This document shows positions 1 to 7,281 of a DNA stretch of 8,913 nucleotides, piece by piece. How positions within the stretch are numbered: the stretch's first letter is position 1; each line of letters starts with the position of its first letter. The notes below the pieces were generated by a model. That model was given only the letters and a program-made list of their open reading frames with translations, made no database searches and had not been told where the DNA came from. The position numbers and the translations under genes are program-made. This stretch comes from Gammaproteobacteria bacterium (lineage in GTDB: Bacteria > Pseudomonadota > Gammaproteobacteria > Granulosicoccales > Granulosicoccaceae), in the NCBI GenBank assembly GCA_020444765.1, contig JAGRHW010000138.1:1-8913 (forward strand), given 5' to 3'.

Positions 1-2453
1 CGTCGCGAAGCGGAGCGCGGGTTATGCTGGTCGATGAGCAAAGCGAGTTCGGCGGCAGTCTGCTGGCTTCGCGGCAGACCATTGACGGCTTGCCGGCCTT
101 GCATTGGGTGGGCAAGGCCGTGGAGGAATTGCGCGGCAACAGCAGGGTGCGGCTGCTTGTTCGCAGTACGGTTTATGCTTATCTCGATCACAACTTTCTG
201 ACCGTCGCGGAAAGACGCACCGATCATCTGGCGCCGGCGGAACGCCGGGGGCCGCGGGAAAAGCTCTGGAAAGTCAGGGCCGGTCAGGTCGTGCTGGCGA
301 CCGGCGCGCAGGAGCGACCGATGATCTTCGGCAATAATGACCGGCCGGGCATCATGCTCGCTTCGTCGGTCAGTCACTGGATTAATCGCTACGCGGTGTT
401 GCCGGGTAAAAAAGCCGTGCTCTTCACCAATAATGACAGCGCCTATCAAACGGTGCTGGATTTACTCGATGCCGGTGCCGAGGTAGCGGCGGTGGTGGAT
501 GTCCGCAGGCGTGCCAACGGTACTTTACCTGCCAGGGTGAAAGCCCGCGGGGTACAGATTTACCGGGGACATGCTGTTGTTAATACGCTGGGCGGCAGAC
601 ACCTGAAGGCCGCGTGTCTGATGCGCCTGAATGAGGCAGGCAATGAGGTGCGTGACGGGAGTTTTGCCCTCGACTGCGATCTGCTCGCGGTGTCGGGCGG
701 CTGGAGTCCGGTGCTGCATCTGAGCGCCCAGTCCGGCGCACGGGCAAGCTGGAGTGAAGCGCTTGCCTGCTTTTGCCCCGGCACGCCGGTGCAGGCAGAG
801 CGGTCCACCGGTGCTGCCGCCGGTCTGTTCGAACTTGCCGACTGCCTGAGCGACGGTTTCGCCAGAGGGCAACAGGCGGCCCGTGAAGCCGGTTTCGAAA
901 ATACTGCAAGTCTGGATGAACCTGTCGTCGAGGCTGTTGAAACCGCGGCGATAGAACCGCTTTGGCTGGTGCCGTCGCCCTGGCCGGCCGGCCGTGGGCC
1001 CAAACAATTCGTCGATCTGCAAAACGATGTGTCGGCGGCGGATATCAGGCTGGCGGCGCGCGAAGGCTTTAAATCCATCGAACACGTCAAGCGCTACACG
1101 GCGATGGGTTTCGGTACCGATCAGGGCAAACTCGGCAATATCAATGGCATGGCGATACTGGCGCAAACCCTGGGTCAGTCGATTCCGGCGACCGGCACCA
1201 CGACATTCCGGCCAAATTACACGCCGGTATCGTTCGGGACGATTGCGGGGCCGGATCTTGGCGGGGAACTGTTTCAACCGGTACGTAAAACCGCACTGCA
1301 TGCCTGGCACCAGGAAAACGGCGCCTTGTTCGAGAATGTCGGACAGTGGCAGCGGCCCTGGTATTATCCGCGCGACGGCGAGGACCTGCAGGCAGCGGTC
1401 GAGCGCGAATGCCTGGCGGTGCGCAACAGTGTCGGGATCATGGATGCCGGCACACTTGGCAAGATCGATATCAAGGGCCCGGATGCGGCTGAATTTCTCA
1501 ATCGTGTCTATACCAATCACTGGAGCAAGCTGAAAATCAATCATGCCCGTTACGGCCTGATGCTGGGTGAAGACGGGATGCTGATGGACGACGGGGTGAC
1601 GATCCGGCTGGCCGAGGATCATTTTTTTATGCATACCACCACCGGCGGCGCCGCGCCGGTCTTCGCCTGGCTTGAGCGCTGGCTGCAGACCGAGTGGCCG
1701 GAGTTGCAGGTGTATCTGACGTCGGTGACCGATCACTGGGCGACCGCCGCGGTAGTGGGACCCGACAGCCGTCAGGTGCTTGCGGGAGTTTGCGACGATC
1801 TTGACTTATCGGCAAAAGCGTTTCCGTTTATGACATCCCGAACGGGCACGGTGGCCGGGGTTGCGGCGCGGGTCAACCGGATCAGTTTTTCCGGCGAGCT
1901 GGCGTACGAAGTCAATGTGCCGGCCAATTACGCGCGGCATGTCTGGGAGGCTTTGATGCAGGCCGGCGAATCATTTGATATTACGCCTTACGGCACCGAG
2001 ACGATGCATGTGCTGCGTGCCGAAAAAGGGTACATCATCGTCGGCCAGGACACTGACGGTTCAGTGACGCCGATTGATCTCGGCATGGCCTGGGCGGTCT
2101 CGAAATCCAAGGATTTCATCGGCCGCCGTTCGCTGAGTCGCTCCGATACCGCGCGCCAGGACCGCAAGCAACTGGTCGGCCTGCTGACCGCAGATCCCTC
2201 GCAGGTGATACCGGAAGGTGCGCAGATCATTGAAGACCCACAAGCGTCGGTTCCGGTGCCCATGCTTGGTCATGTGACGTCCAGCTATTTTAGCGCGACC
2301 CTGCAAAAATCCATTGCGCTTGCGCTGATTGAAAACGGGTTTGCAAGGCAGGATCAACAGGTCTTCGCCGCCACGGCTGACGGGGCGCTGATCGAGGCGA
2401 GGGTTTGCCAGCCGGTGTTTCTGGATCCTGAGGGAGAGCGGCAACATGTCTAA
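1..2453 (+). CDS. soxA: Sarcosine oxidase alpha subunit family protein, 5'-truncated by window edge
   Basis: Large flavin/NAD- and folate-binding subunit of a four-subunit sarcosine oxidase (SoxBDAG), which demethylates sarcosine to glycine and gives 5,10-methylene-THF. The frame is open to the left edge (first whole codon at position 3), so the ATG at 24 is internal: 'GARVMLVDEQSEFGGSLL' is the second strand of the FAD Rossmann fold with its acidic residue. About 180 N-terminal residues (ferredoxin-like domain, GxGxxG) are missing. Counting from the ATG at 24: nucleotide-binding region with 'ATGAQERP' (92-99) and 'NNDRPGIML' (104-112); 'CDLLAVSGGWSPV' (218-230); the SoxA linker domain with 'DLQNDVSAADI' and 'GTTTFRPNYTPV' (about 328-405); then GcvT-like folate-binding N and C domains (about 415-695 and 715-800), including 'FSGELAYEVNVP' and 'GQDTDGSVTPIDLG'. 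It overlaps soxG by 8 bp. The paralogous N-methylglutamate dehydrogenase subunit (MgdC) is a real alternative. No frameshift is seen. Confidence 0.93.
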   Translation, partial: SRSGARVMLVDEQSEFGGSLLASRQTIDGLPALHWVGKAVEELRGNSRVRLLVRSTVYAYLDHNFLTVAERRTDHLAPAERRGPREKLWKVRAGQVVLATGAQERPMIFGNNDRPGIMLASSVSHWINRYAVLPGKKAVLFTNNDSAYQTVLDLLDAGAEVAAVVDVRRRANGTLPARVKARGVQIYRGHAVVNTLGGRHLKAACLMRLNEAGNEVRDGSFALDCDLLAVSGGWSPVLHLSAQSGARASWSEALACFCPGTPVQAERSTGAAAGLFELADCLSDGFARGQQAAREAGFENTASLDEPVVEAVETAAIEPLWLVPSPWPAGRGPKQFVDLQNDVSAADIRLAAREGFKSIEHVKRYTAMGFGTDQGKLGNINGMAILAQTLGQSIPATGTTTFRPNYTPVSFGTIAGPDLGGELFQPVRKTALHAWHQENGALFENVGQWQRPWYYPRDGEDLQAAVERECLAVRNSVGIMDAGTLGKIDIKGPDAAEFLNRVYTNHWSKLKINHARYGLMLGEDGMLMDDGVTIRLAEDHFFMHTTTGGAAPVFAWLERWLQTEWPELQVYLTSVTDHWATAAVVGPDSRQVLAGVCDDLDLSAKAFPFMTSRTGTVAGVAARVNRISFSGELAYEVNVPANYARHVWEALMQAGESFDITPYGTETMHVLRAEKGYIIVGQDTDGSVTPIDLGMAWAVSKSKDFIGRRSLSRSDTARQDRKQLVGLLTADPSQVIPEGAQIIEDPQASVPVPMLGHVTSSYFSATLQKSIALALIENGFARQDQQVFAATADGALIEARVCQPVFLDPEGERQHV

Positions 2454-3012
2454 ACGGTTGAAGGTTGAAAGCCCGCTGGTGCAGCTCGACGAGCGGCCGG
2501 CCTCGATTATCGAGCGCTCACCGCTGGCTTATATCAATCTGCGCGGGACGATCGGCAAGGGCCGGACAAAGTTTGCCCTGGCGATTAAAAAAGTCACCGG
2601 CTTGACGCCGACGCCCGATCCCAACAAAACGCTACATAACGATACATTCACTCTGCACTGGCTGGGGCCGGACGAGTATCTGTTGCTCTGCGATGCCGAG
2701 CGGACGGCGGATGTGACGGCACAACTGGAAACACTGCTGAGCGGTGTGTTCTGCGCAGTTACGGATGTCTCCAGCGGTTATACCCTGATCGAGGTGGCCG
2801 GGCCTTACGCGGCCGATCTGCTTGCCAAAGGCTGCCCGCTCGATTTGCATCCGGATGTGTTCGGCGCCGACGATTGCGCGCAGAGCCTGCTCGCCCAGGC
2901 CGGTATCCATCTAAGCCGTAAGCCCGATGGCGACGGTTTTGCGGTCATCGTCCGGCGAAGCTATGCCGATTATCTGATGCGCTGGCTGATCAACGCCAAT
3001 ACCGGGTATTGA
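2446..3012 (+). CDS. soxG: Sarcosine oxidase gamma subunit family protein
   Basis: Small structural subunit of heterotetrameric sarcosine oxidase, related to the GcvT fold. At 188 aa it is close to the family's usual length of about 190-210. Recognisable family signatures are 'LGPDEYLLLC' (about 73-82), 'VTDVSSGYTLIEVAGPYA' (about 104-121), 'LLAKGCPLDLHPDVFG' (about 124-139), and the C-terminal 'VRRSYADYLMRWLINA'. The start ATG lies inside the last codons of soxA (8-bp overlap) and is preceded by an AGGGAG ribosome-binding site at 2431-2436, so translational coupling with soxA is likely. It is the last gene of the usual soxB-soxD-soxA-soxG order. If the operon instead encodes N-methylglutamate dehydrogenase, this would be the MgdD subunit; sequence alone read by eye does not separate the two. 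Confidence 0.91.
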   Translation: MSKRLKVESPLVQLDERPASIIERSPLAYINLRGTIGKGRTKFALAIKKVTGLTPTPDPNKTLHNDTFTLHWLGPDEYLLLCDAERTADVTAQLETLLSGVFCAVTDVSSGYTLIEVAGPYAADLLAKGCPLDLHPDVFGADDCAQSLLAQAGIHLSRKPDGDGFAVIVRRSYADYLMRWLINANTGY

Positions 3013-3119
3013 CCCTGACCCGTTCAACGCACGGCTGAACGTCTTTCCGATGTGGCGAGCCATCGTTCTCGCTCCGTCCGGTCTGCCACAAAGCACTAAA
3101 AAAAAATCTTCGGCTACAG

Positions 3120-3125
3120 TATGAT
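3120..3125 (+). promoter_or_regulatory. Candidate -10 box for the universal stress gene
   Basis: TATGAT matches the sigma-70 -10 consensus at five of six bases and lies just after a nine-A tract that could act as an UP-like or curved element. The sequence 17 nt upstream does not resemble TTGACA, so the promoter would be weak or need an activator. Transcription from here would give an approximately 90-nt leader containing the AACGTATC/GATACGTT inverted repeat. Confidence 0.3.
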
Positions 3126-3146
3126 TAGTCATTGAAGAAGATGCGT

Positions 3147-3188
3147 AACGTATCTTTGTGTACCGATGCGGGTGTAAATCGATACGTT
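3147..3188 (+). repeat. Perfect 8-bp inverted repeat in the usp leader
   Basis: AACGTATC (3147-3154) and GATACGTT (3181-3188) are perfectly complementary across a 26-nt loop. The left arm also sits in a shorter imperfect dyad, GATGCGT-A-ACGTATC (3140-3154, one mismatch), so the two structures compete for the same arm. The right arm ends 19 nt before the Shine-Dalgarno. It could be an operator pair, an mRNA leader stem, or chance. Confidence 0.45.
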
Positions 3189-3219
3189 CGGACGAAATAA
3201 AATAAATGAGGAGCCGCTG

Positions 3220-4044
3220 GTGAAAAACATTCTGGTACATGCCGATCTCGGAAAATCATTCCGAATGCGTATGGAGTACGCTGCCGCCCTGGCCGGCAGG
3301 AACGGTGCGCGGATCGATGCCTTGTATGTCATACCCTTGTTTGAAATGCCTGGCAATTCCAGGTATTCGATGCCCAAGGCGGTGCTGGAAGAGCGTAGCC
3401 AGGCTGAACATGCCGAGGCCGAATCGGCCAAGGCGATCTTTGATGAGGTCGTGGCAGCGACCGGTGTCGAGGCCCGCTGGACGATTGAAGTCGGCGATTA
3501 CGTCGAAACCCTGTGCGGTTTCGCAAGGACTTCCGATTTGCTGCTGATGGGACAGCGCAATGCCGCCGATCTCAAGGTCTCCGACAGCCCGCCGCCGGAC
3601 CGGATTATCCTGCGTGCGGGTCGGCCGGTACTGGTCACGCCACATGTTAAATTCGATCAGAACGCCGGCTCACATATCCTGCTGGCCTGGGATGGATCGC
3701 GTGAATCGGCGCGCGCCATGCACGATGCCATGCCACTGTTGCTGGCGGCGGACGAGGTGGATGTCGTCACCTTTGCCGAGAACAAATCGGCGGCGGCCAA
3801 GTTCGCCTCGATGGAATCGGCAGTCAATTTCCTCAGTGAAAACGGCGTCAAGGCAAAAGGCGAGTCGTTGGTCCTGAGTCAGATATCGGTGGGTGAATCG
3901 CTGCTTAACCGGGTTGTCGATCGCGGCGCGAACATGCTGGTCATGGGTGGTTACGGCCAGTCACGGCTGCGTGAAATCGTGCTTGGCGGCGTCACCCGGA
4001 CGGTGCTCGAGCATATGAGCGTGCCGGTGCTGATGTCGCGCTAG
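3220..4044 (+). CDS. Universal stress protein with two tandem UspA domains
   Basis: Cytoplasmic stress-associated protein of the UspA superfamily, 274 aa, as expected for a tandem two-domain (UspE-like) member. The first domain covers about residues 1-142, beginning 'KNILVHADLG' and ending 'RPVLVTP'; its usual glycine-rich ATP-binding loop is replaced by 'MGQRNAADLKVSDSPPPD', so it probably does not bind nucleotide. The second covers about 152-274 and keeps the motif G-x2-G-x9-G in 'GGYGQSRLREIVLGG' (Gly243, Gly246, Gly256) followed by 'VTRTVLEHMSVPVLM', so it may bind ATP. The GTG start at 3220 is chosen because GAGGAG lies 6 nt upstream (3208-3213) and the first beta strand begins directly after it. 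The ChaN-family lipoprotein gene follows after 46 nt with no terminator visible, so the two may be co-transcribed. The substrate or stress signal cannot be told from sequence. Confidence 0.95.
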   Translation: MKNILVHADLGKSFRMRMEYAAALAGRNGARIDALYVIPLFEMPGNSRYSMPKAVLEERSQAEHAEAESAKAIFDEVVAATGVEARWTIEVGDYVETLCGFARTSDLLLMGQRNAADLKVSDSPPPDRIILRAGRPVLVTPHVKFDQNAGSHILLAWDGSRESARAMHDAMPLLLAADEVDVVTFAENKSAAAKFASMESAVNFLSENGVKAKGESLVLSQISVGESLLNRVVDRGANMLVMGGYGQSRLREIVLGGVTRTVLEHMSVPVLMSR

Positions 4045-4090
4045 GCGCTCAGCTTCAAGAGGGCGATTACAAGGACGCTGGAAAACAGGC

Positions 4091-5257
4091 ATGACCGCTA
4101 CTATCAGAATTGCCCTGCTGTGTGCATTCACCGGCTTGCTGGCCGTGTTGCTGAGCAGCTGCGCGACCGGTAAACACGCCGAGCCGGTGACGCCACCGGT
4201 CAGTCAGTCCGAACCGCCGGCGGACGAGGCTCCCGACTACCAGACAAACCTGCCGGGGATTCTGCCCGAGCTGTCCCAGTATCGCGTTGTGCTGGTCGGT
4301 GAGCGGCATGACCGATTGGATCATCATGTCGTGCAGCTCGATATCATCAAGTATCTGTATTCGGTCAATCCCTTGCTGGCAATCGGTCTTGAAATGGTTC
4401 AGCAACCGTATCAGCTGGCTTTGACGGATTTTGTCGAAGGGCGGATCGACGAGCAGACGATGCTGGAGAAAACCGATTACTTTTCACGCTGGCGTTACGA
4501 TTACCGTCTCTACGCGCCGATTCTGCGCTTTGCCAGGGATAACCGGATACCGCTGGTCGCCTTGAATGTGCCTTCCGAAGTGACCCGACAGACTGCACGG
4601 GAAGGGCTGGTCAGTCTGACCGGTTCGGCGCGTAACTATATTCCCGAGAGCATAGACCGGACTCTGCCTGGCTACGAACAGCGCATCAGGGACAGCTACG
4701 AGATGCATGGCGAGCACGCGATGGGCGATGTCGAGAATTTCATCGACGCGCAATTGCTGTGGGATGAAGGCATGGCCAGTCGCGCCGCGGACTATCTGCA
4801 GGACAATCCCGCCCGGCAGATGGTCGTGCTGGCCGGTTCCGGCCATATCATCAATCGCACGGGGATTCCGCAACGGCTGGAGCGGCGAATCAATTCACCG
4901 GTCGTCACCGTGCTGCCGGCGATGGATGAAGAAGGCGAAGAGCAGGCCGGCACCGCCGACTTCTGGGTCAAAACCACGTCACTGGAATTGCCCGACAAGG
5001 GCCTGCTCGGCATCATGCTGGAGACCGACGAGCGCGGCGTGTACGCGTCGTCGTTTACCGAAAACAGTGCCGCCAGCCAGGTCGGCGTGAAGGAACGGGA
5101 CTATATCCGCTCGATCAACAACCGTTCCATCAGCAGCAATGCGGATGTCGGTCTGGCGATGTGGGACAAAAAACCGGGTGAATCGGTGCAGTTAACAGTT
5201 GACCGGGGACAGGAGGCCGAGCTTCAGGTGCTTCGCTTCGAGATCCGTCTGCATTAA
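4091..5257 (+). CDS. ChaN-family (haem-binding) lipoprotein with C-terminal PDZ domain
   Basis: Exported lipoprotein of 388 aa. Residues 1-23 form a signal peptide ending in the lipobox LSS-C, so Cys24 is the predicted lipidated residue; a Pro-rich linker (about 30-50) follows. Residues about 55-277 match the ChaN / Cofac_haem_bdg family (PF04187): 'VVLVGERHD' (66-74), 'LEMVQQPYQ' (100-108), 'RWRYDYRLYAPILRFAR' (133-149), 'LNVPSEV' (158-164) and 'VLAGSGHI' (246-253). Characterised Campylobacter ChaN binds haem and is linked to iron acquisition; that role is inferred here. Residues about 303-385 form a PDZ domain: 'GLLGIMLE' carboxylate-binding loop, 'SAASQVGVKERDYIRSIN', and the closing beta strands. 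The plain ChaN proteins I know of are about 300 aa and lack a PDZ, so this is a longer form. No TonB-dependent receptor lies nearby. A weak AAGGA is at 4071-4075, somewhat far from the ATG. Confidence 0.92.
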   Translation: MTATIRIALLCAFTGLLAVLLSSCATGKHAEPVTPPVSQSEPPADEAPDYQTNLPGILPELSQYRVVLVGERHDRLDHHVVQLDIIKYLYSVNPLLAIGLEMVQQPYQLALTDFVEGRIDEQTMLEKTDYFSRWRYDYRLYAPILRFARDNRIPLVALNVPSEVTRQTAREGLVSLTGSARNYIPESIDRTLPGYEQRIRDSYEMHGEHAMGDVENFIDAQLLWDEGMASRAADYLQDNPARQMVVLAGSGHIINRTGIPQRLERRINSPVVTVLPAMDEEGEEQAGTADFWVKTTSLELPDKGLLGIMLETDERGVYASSFTENSAASQVGVKERDYIRSINNRSISSNADVGLAMWDKKPGESVQLTVDRGQEAELQVLRFEIRLH

Positions 5258-5492
5258 ATATCAGTGGAATCGCTTTTCTCCCACCTGATGCACTAAAAGC
5301 GGGCAAAACTCTTCAACCCTTCCTCGAACGTTCGTTTTTCATGCGAATAAGCGCTCGCCGGAAAAAAAACCGGTTAACAGGTCTGTAATAATTTGTACTA
5401 CGACATAATTTCGCGTAATACTTTGGTGTTAGACTGTATGTGACATTATTTAACAAAGTCGGCAAGTATATGCGGGATACAAGGTTCAACCG
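5258..5492. other. Intergenic region upstream of the hybrid kinase
   Basis: This 235-nt gap is AT-richer than the genes and holds no ORF I believe. After the chaN-like stop there is a 7-bp inverted repeat, CGCTTTT/AAAAGCG (5271-5277 and 5295-5301), without a following T-run. A perfect 10-bp palindrome, CGAACGTTCG, lies at 5325-5334, followed by five T residues; it has no loop, so it suits protein binding better than termination. CCGG-A8-CCGG lies at 5358-5373. The right half holds the candidate promoter and a weak AAGG ribosome-binding site (5481-5484). Confidence 0.6.
5393..5421 (+). promoter_or_regulatory. Candidate promoter of the hybrid kinase gene
   Basis: TTGTAC (5393-5398), a 17-nt spacer, then TAATAC (5416-5421) have sigma-70 geometry, but each hexamer matches only about half of the consensus. 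Shifting the -10 one base to AATACT improves it slightly. CATAAT at 5404-5409 is an alternative -10 with no good -35. The expected start would leave a leader of about 65 nt before the ATG at 5493. Confidence 0.3.
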
Positions 5493-7268
5493 ATGCTGAA
5501 CCAGAAACAGGGCGGGTCGCCTCCGGGCTATGATCAACGGGTCGTTGATCAGGCTGTCCGGTTTATGTATTCGCATATTCGCGGGGTCAGCTTCCTGCAG
5601 GTGTTTTTTCCCGTCTCGATTGCCTGGATGTTCTGGAATAATGTCTCACAAGTCCAGATTCTTGGCTGGACGGCGGGCGTTATCGCTGTCTATGCGGCGC
5701 GCATCATCCTGGTCCGGCAGTTTGATAAACTGGACCCTGAAACACAAGGCCTGACCCGTTGGGCCCACTATTTCACCGTAACGGCCATAGTATCAGGCTT
5801 TTTCTGGGGTGGGGCCGGAGTTTTATTTTACACGCCGGAATCGGTAAATTTACAAGTCCTGTTGTATACCCTGATCGTCGGCGTGGCGGCCGGATCGCTT
5901 ATTGTAAATTGTTACTGGCTGCCGTCCTTTTACGCCTATTCCATACCGTCGGTAGGGCTGGTTGCGGCCAATCTGCTGGTGCTCGCCGAGCTGCCGGGAA
6001 AATTGCTGGGTTTTCTACTGGTTCTCTACATGCTGATCATTACCCAGGTCGCCAGGCGCACCCATGATACCTTGTATCAATCCATTCAATTGCAGTACGA
6101 AAACCTCGAGCTGGTCGAGGAGCTGAAACTGCAAAAGGAGCGGGCTGAAACCGCCAACCGTGCGAAGACCCGTTTTCTTGCTTCCGCCAATCATGATTTA
6201 CGACAGCCCGTACATGCCCTGTCATTAATGACCTATGCGGCCAAGGACGAGCTGACTTCTCCACGAGGCAAGAAACTTTACGAGAGCATGACCAGCACGG
6301 TCAGCAGTCTGGGTCAGTTGCTGGAGTCTCTGCTCGACCTGTCGCGCCTGGATGCAGGCGCGATGTCCGTACAGCGGGAGAACGTCAACCTTAAACCGCT
6401 GGGTGCGCAGTTGATTACCGAATTCCTGCCCATGGCGCAACGTAAAAACCTGCGCATCGGGCTTGGACCCTTCGATTTTTCGGTTTATACGGACATTGCG
6501 CTTGTCGAGAGAATTCTGAGAAATCTGGTCGGCAATGCAATCCGTTACACCAACTCCGGTGGCGTGCTGGTGGGTTGCCGACGACGCGGCGAAAATGTGG
6601 TGATCGAGGTCTGGGATACCGGAATCGGCATTGACGGCGAGGATTCGGAAAAAGTATTTACCGAATTTTATCAAGGTAATAATCCCGATCATGACCGTAC
6701 CCAGGGCCTCGGGCTTGGCTTGTCAATCTGCCGTCGCATCGCGGTGTTGCTGGGTCATGATTTTCAATACAAGTCACGGCCCGGTCGGGGATCGGTGTTT
6801 CGTCTTACCTTGCCACTCAGCAAACAGGTGATTCTGGCTCAACCACGGCAGGCTTCGCATTACGCAGACCATAAAAACACGCTTTGTGAAAAAACGATTC
6901 TGGTCATCGATGACGAGCGCATAGTACGTGATGCGTTGAAGCAGGTGCTTTGCGACTGGGGTGCACGGGTGCTGCTGGCCGCCAGCGGCAAGGAAGCGAT
7001 AGCGATCATCCGTGACAAACTCGACGGCAAAGCACCCGATGCGATTATCTGTGACTACCGCCTGCAAGGGCGGGAAACCGGGCTGGACGCGATCGACGAG
7101 ATTCGTCGTGTGCTCGGCGATCAGGCTGCAGCGACCCTGATCCTGACCGGTGACACTGCGCCGGATCAGGTCAAAACCTTTGAAAAGTCGGCTATCGACG
7201 TTATTCACAAACCGGTTCATCCCGATGAACTGCATGGTTATCTGGGACGGCTGCTCAAGGCGACGTGA
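5493..7268 (+). CDS. Hybrid sensor histidine kinase / response regulator with six-TM sensor region
   Basis: Inner-membrane signalling protein, 591 aa. The N-terminal third has about six hydrophobic segments (about 32-50, 54-74, 91-113, 119-139, 143-165, 170-187) with short loops and no periplasmic or PAS domain, so the signal may be sensed in the membrane. A helical linker (about 190-225) leads to HisKA with 'SANHDLRQPVHAL' (phospho-acceptor His234), then a HATPase domain: N box 'NLVGNAIRYT' (Asn348), G1 'WDTGIGI' (374-380), G2 'GLGLGLS' (405-411) and 'GRGSVFRL' (431-438). A receiver domain occupies about 467-590 with Asp473/Asp474, phospho-acceptor Asp521 ('CDYRL'), Thr552 and Lys573. All catalytic residues are present. 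It has no DNA-binding or other output domain and no response regulator beside it, so it is an orphan whose downstream partner (a phosphotransfer protein or distant regulator) must lie elsewhere. AAGG at 5481-5484 is 8 nt before the ATG. Confidence 0.96.
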   Translation: MLNQKQGGSPPGYDQRVVDQAVRFMYSHIRGVSFLQVFFPVSIAWMFWNNVSQVQILGWTAGVIAVYAARIILVRQFDKLDPETQGLTRWAHYFTVTAIVSGFFWGGAGVLFYTPESVNLQVLLYTLIVGVAAGSLIVNCYWLPSFYAYSIPSVGLVAANLLVLAELPGKLLGFLLVLYMLIITQVARRTHDTLYQSIQLQYENLELVEELKLQKERAETANRAKTRFLASANHDLRQPVHALSLMTYAAKDELTSPRGKKLYESMTSTVSSLGQLLESLLDLSRLDAGAMSVQRENVNLKPLGAQLITEFLPMAQRKNLRIGLGPFDFSVYTDIALVERILRNLVGNAIRYTNSGGVLVGCRRRGENVVIEVWDTGIGIDGEDSEKVFTEFYQGNNPDHDRTQGLGLGLSICRRIAVLLGHDFQYKSRPGRGSVFRLTLPLSKQVILAQPRQASHYADHKNTLCEKTILVIDDERIVRDALKQVLCDWGARVLLAASGKEAIAIIRDKLDGKAPDAIICDYRLQGRETGLDAIDEIRRVLGDQAAATLILTGDTAPDQVKTFEKSAIDVIHKPVHPDELHGYLGRLLKAT

Positions 7269-7281
7269 TGACGGGTGTTGC

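Larger units (their letters stand above)
3013..3219. other. Intergenic region and leader of the universal stress gene
   Basis: This 207-nt stretch has no gene. It holds three inverted repeats: CGTTCA/TGAACG (3021-3026 and 3036-3041), TGTGGC/GCCACA (3051-3056 and 3085-3090, enclosing GCGAG/CTCGC at 3055-3059 and 3068-3072), and AACGTATC/GATACGTT (3147-3154 and 3181-3188). None is followed by a T-run, so none is a textbook terminator for soxG. A nine-A tract (3098-3106) is followed by TATGAT (3120-3125), a five-of-six match to a -10 box with no good -35 box. A strong Shine-Dalgarno sequence, GAGGAG, lies at 3208-3213. Confidence 0.6.

Noticed and set aside
525..1736. 403-codon open frame on the minus strand inside soxA
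   Set aside because: It is entirely antisense to a strongly conserved gene, its translation has no recognisable domain, and long open antisense frames are common in GC-rich coding DNA.
3021..3041. CGTTCA/TGAACG hairpin as a soxG terminator
   Set aside because: The stem is only 6 bp and is followed by GTCTTTCC rather than a T-run, so termination is not supported.
3051..3106. TGTGGC/GCCACA hairpin plus the nine-A tract as a terminator
   Set aside because: On the plus strand the stem is followed by A residues, and on the minus strand the T-run comes before the stem; the order is wrong in both directions.
5325..5339. CGAACGTTCG followed by TTTTT as an intrinsic terminator
   Set aside because: A palindrome without a loop leaves only about 3 bp of stem in RNA, too weak to terminate.
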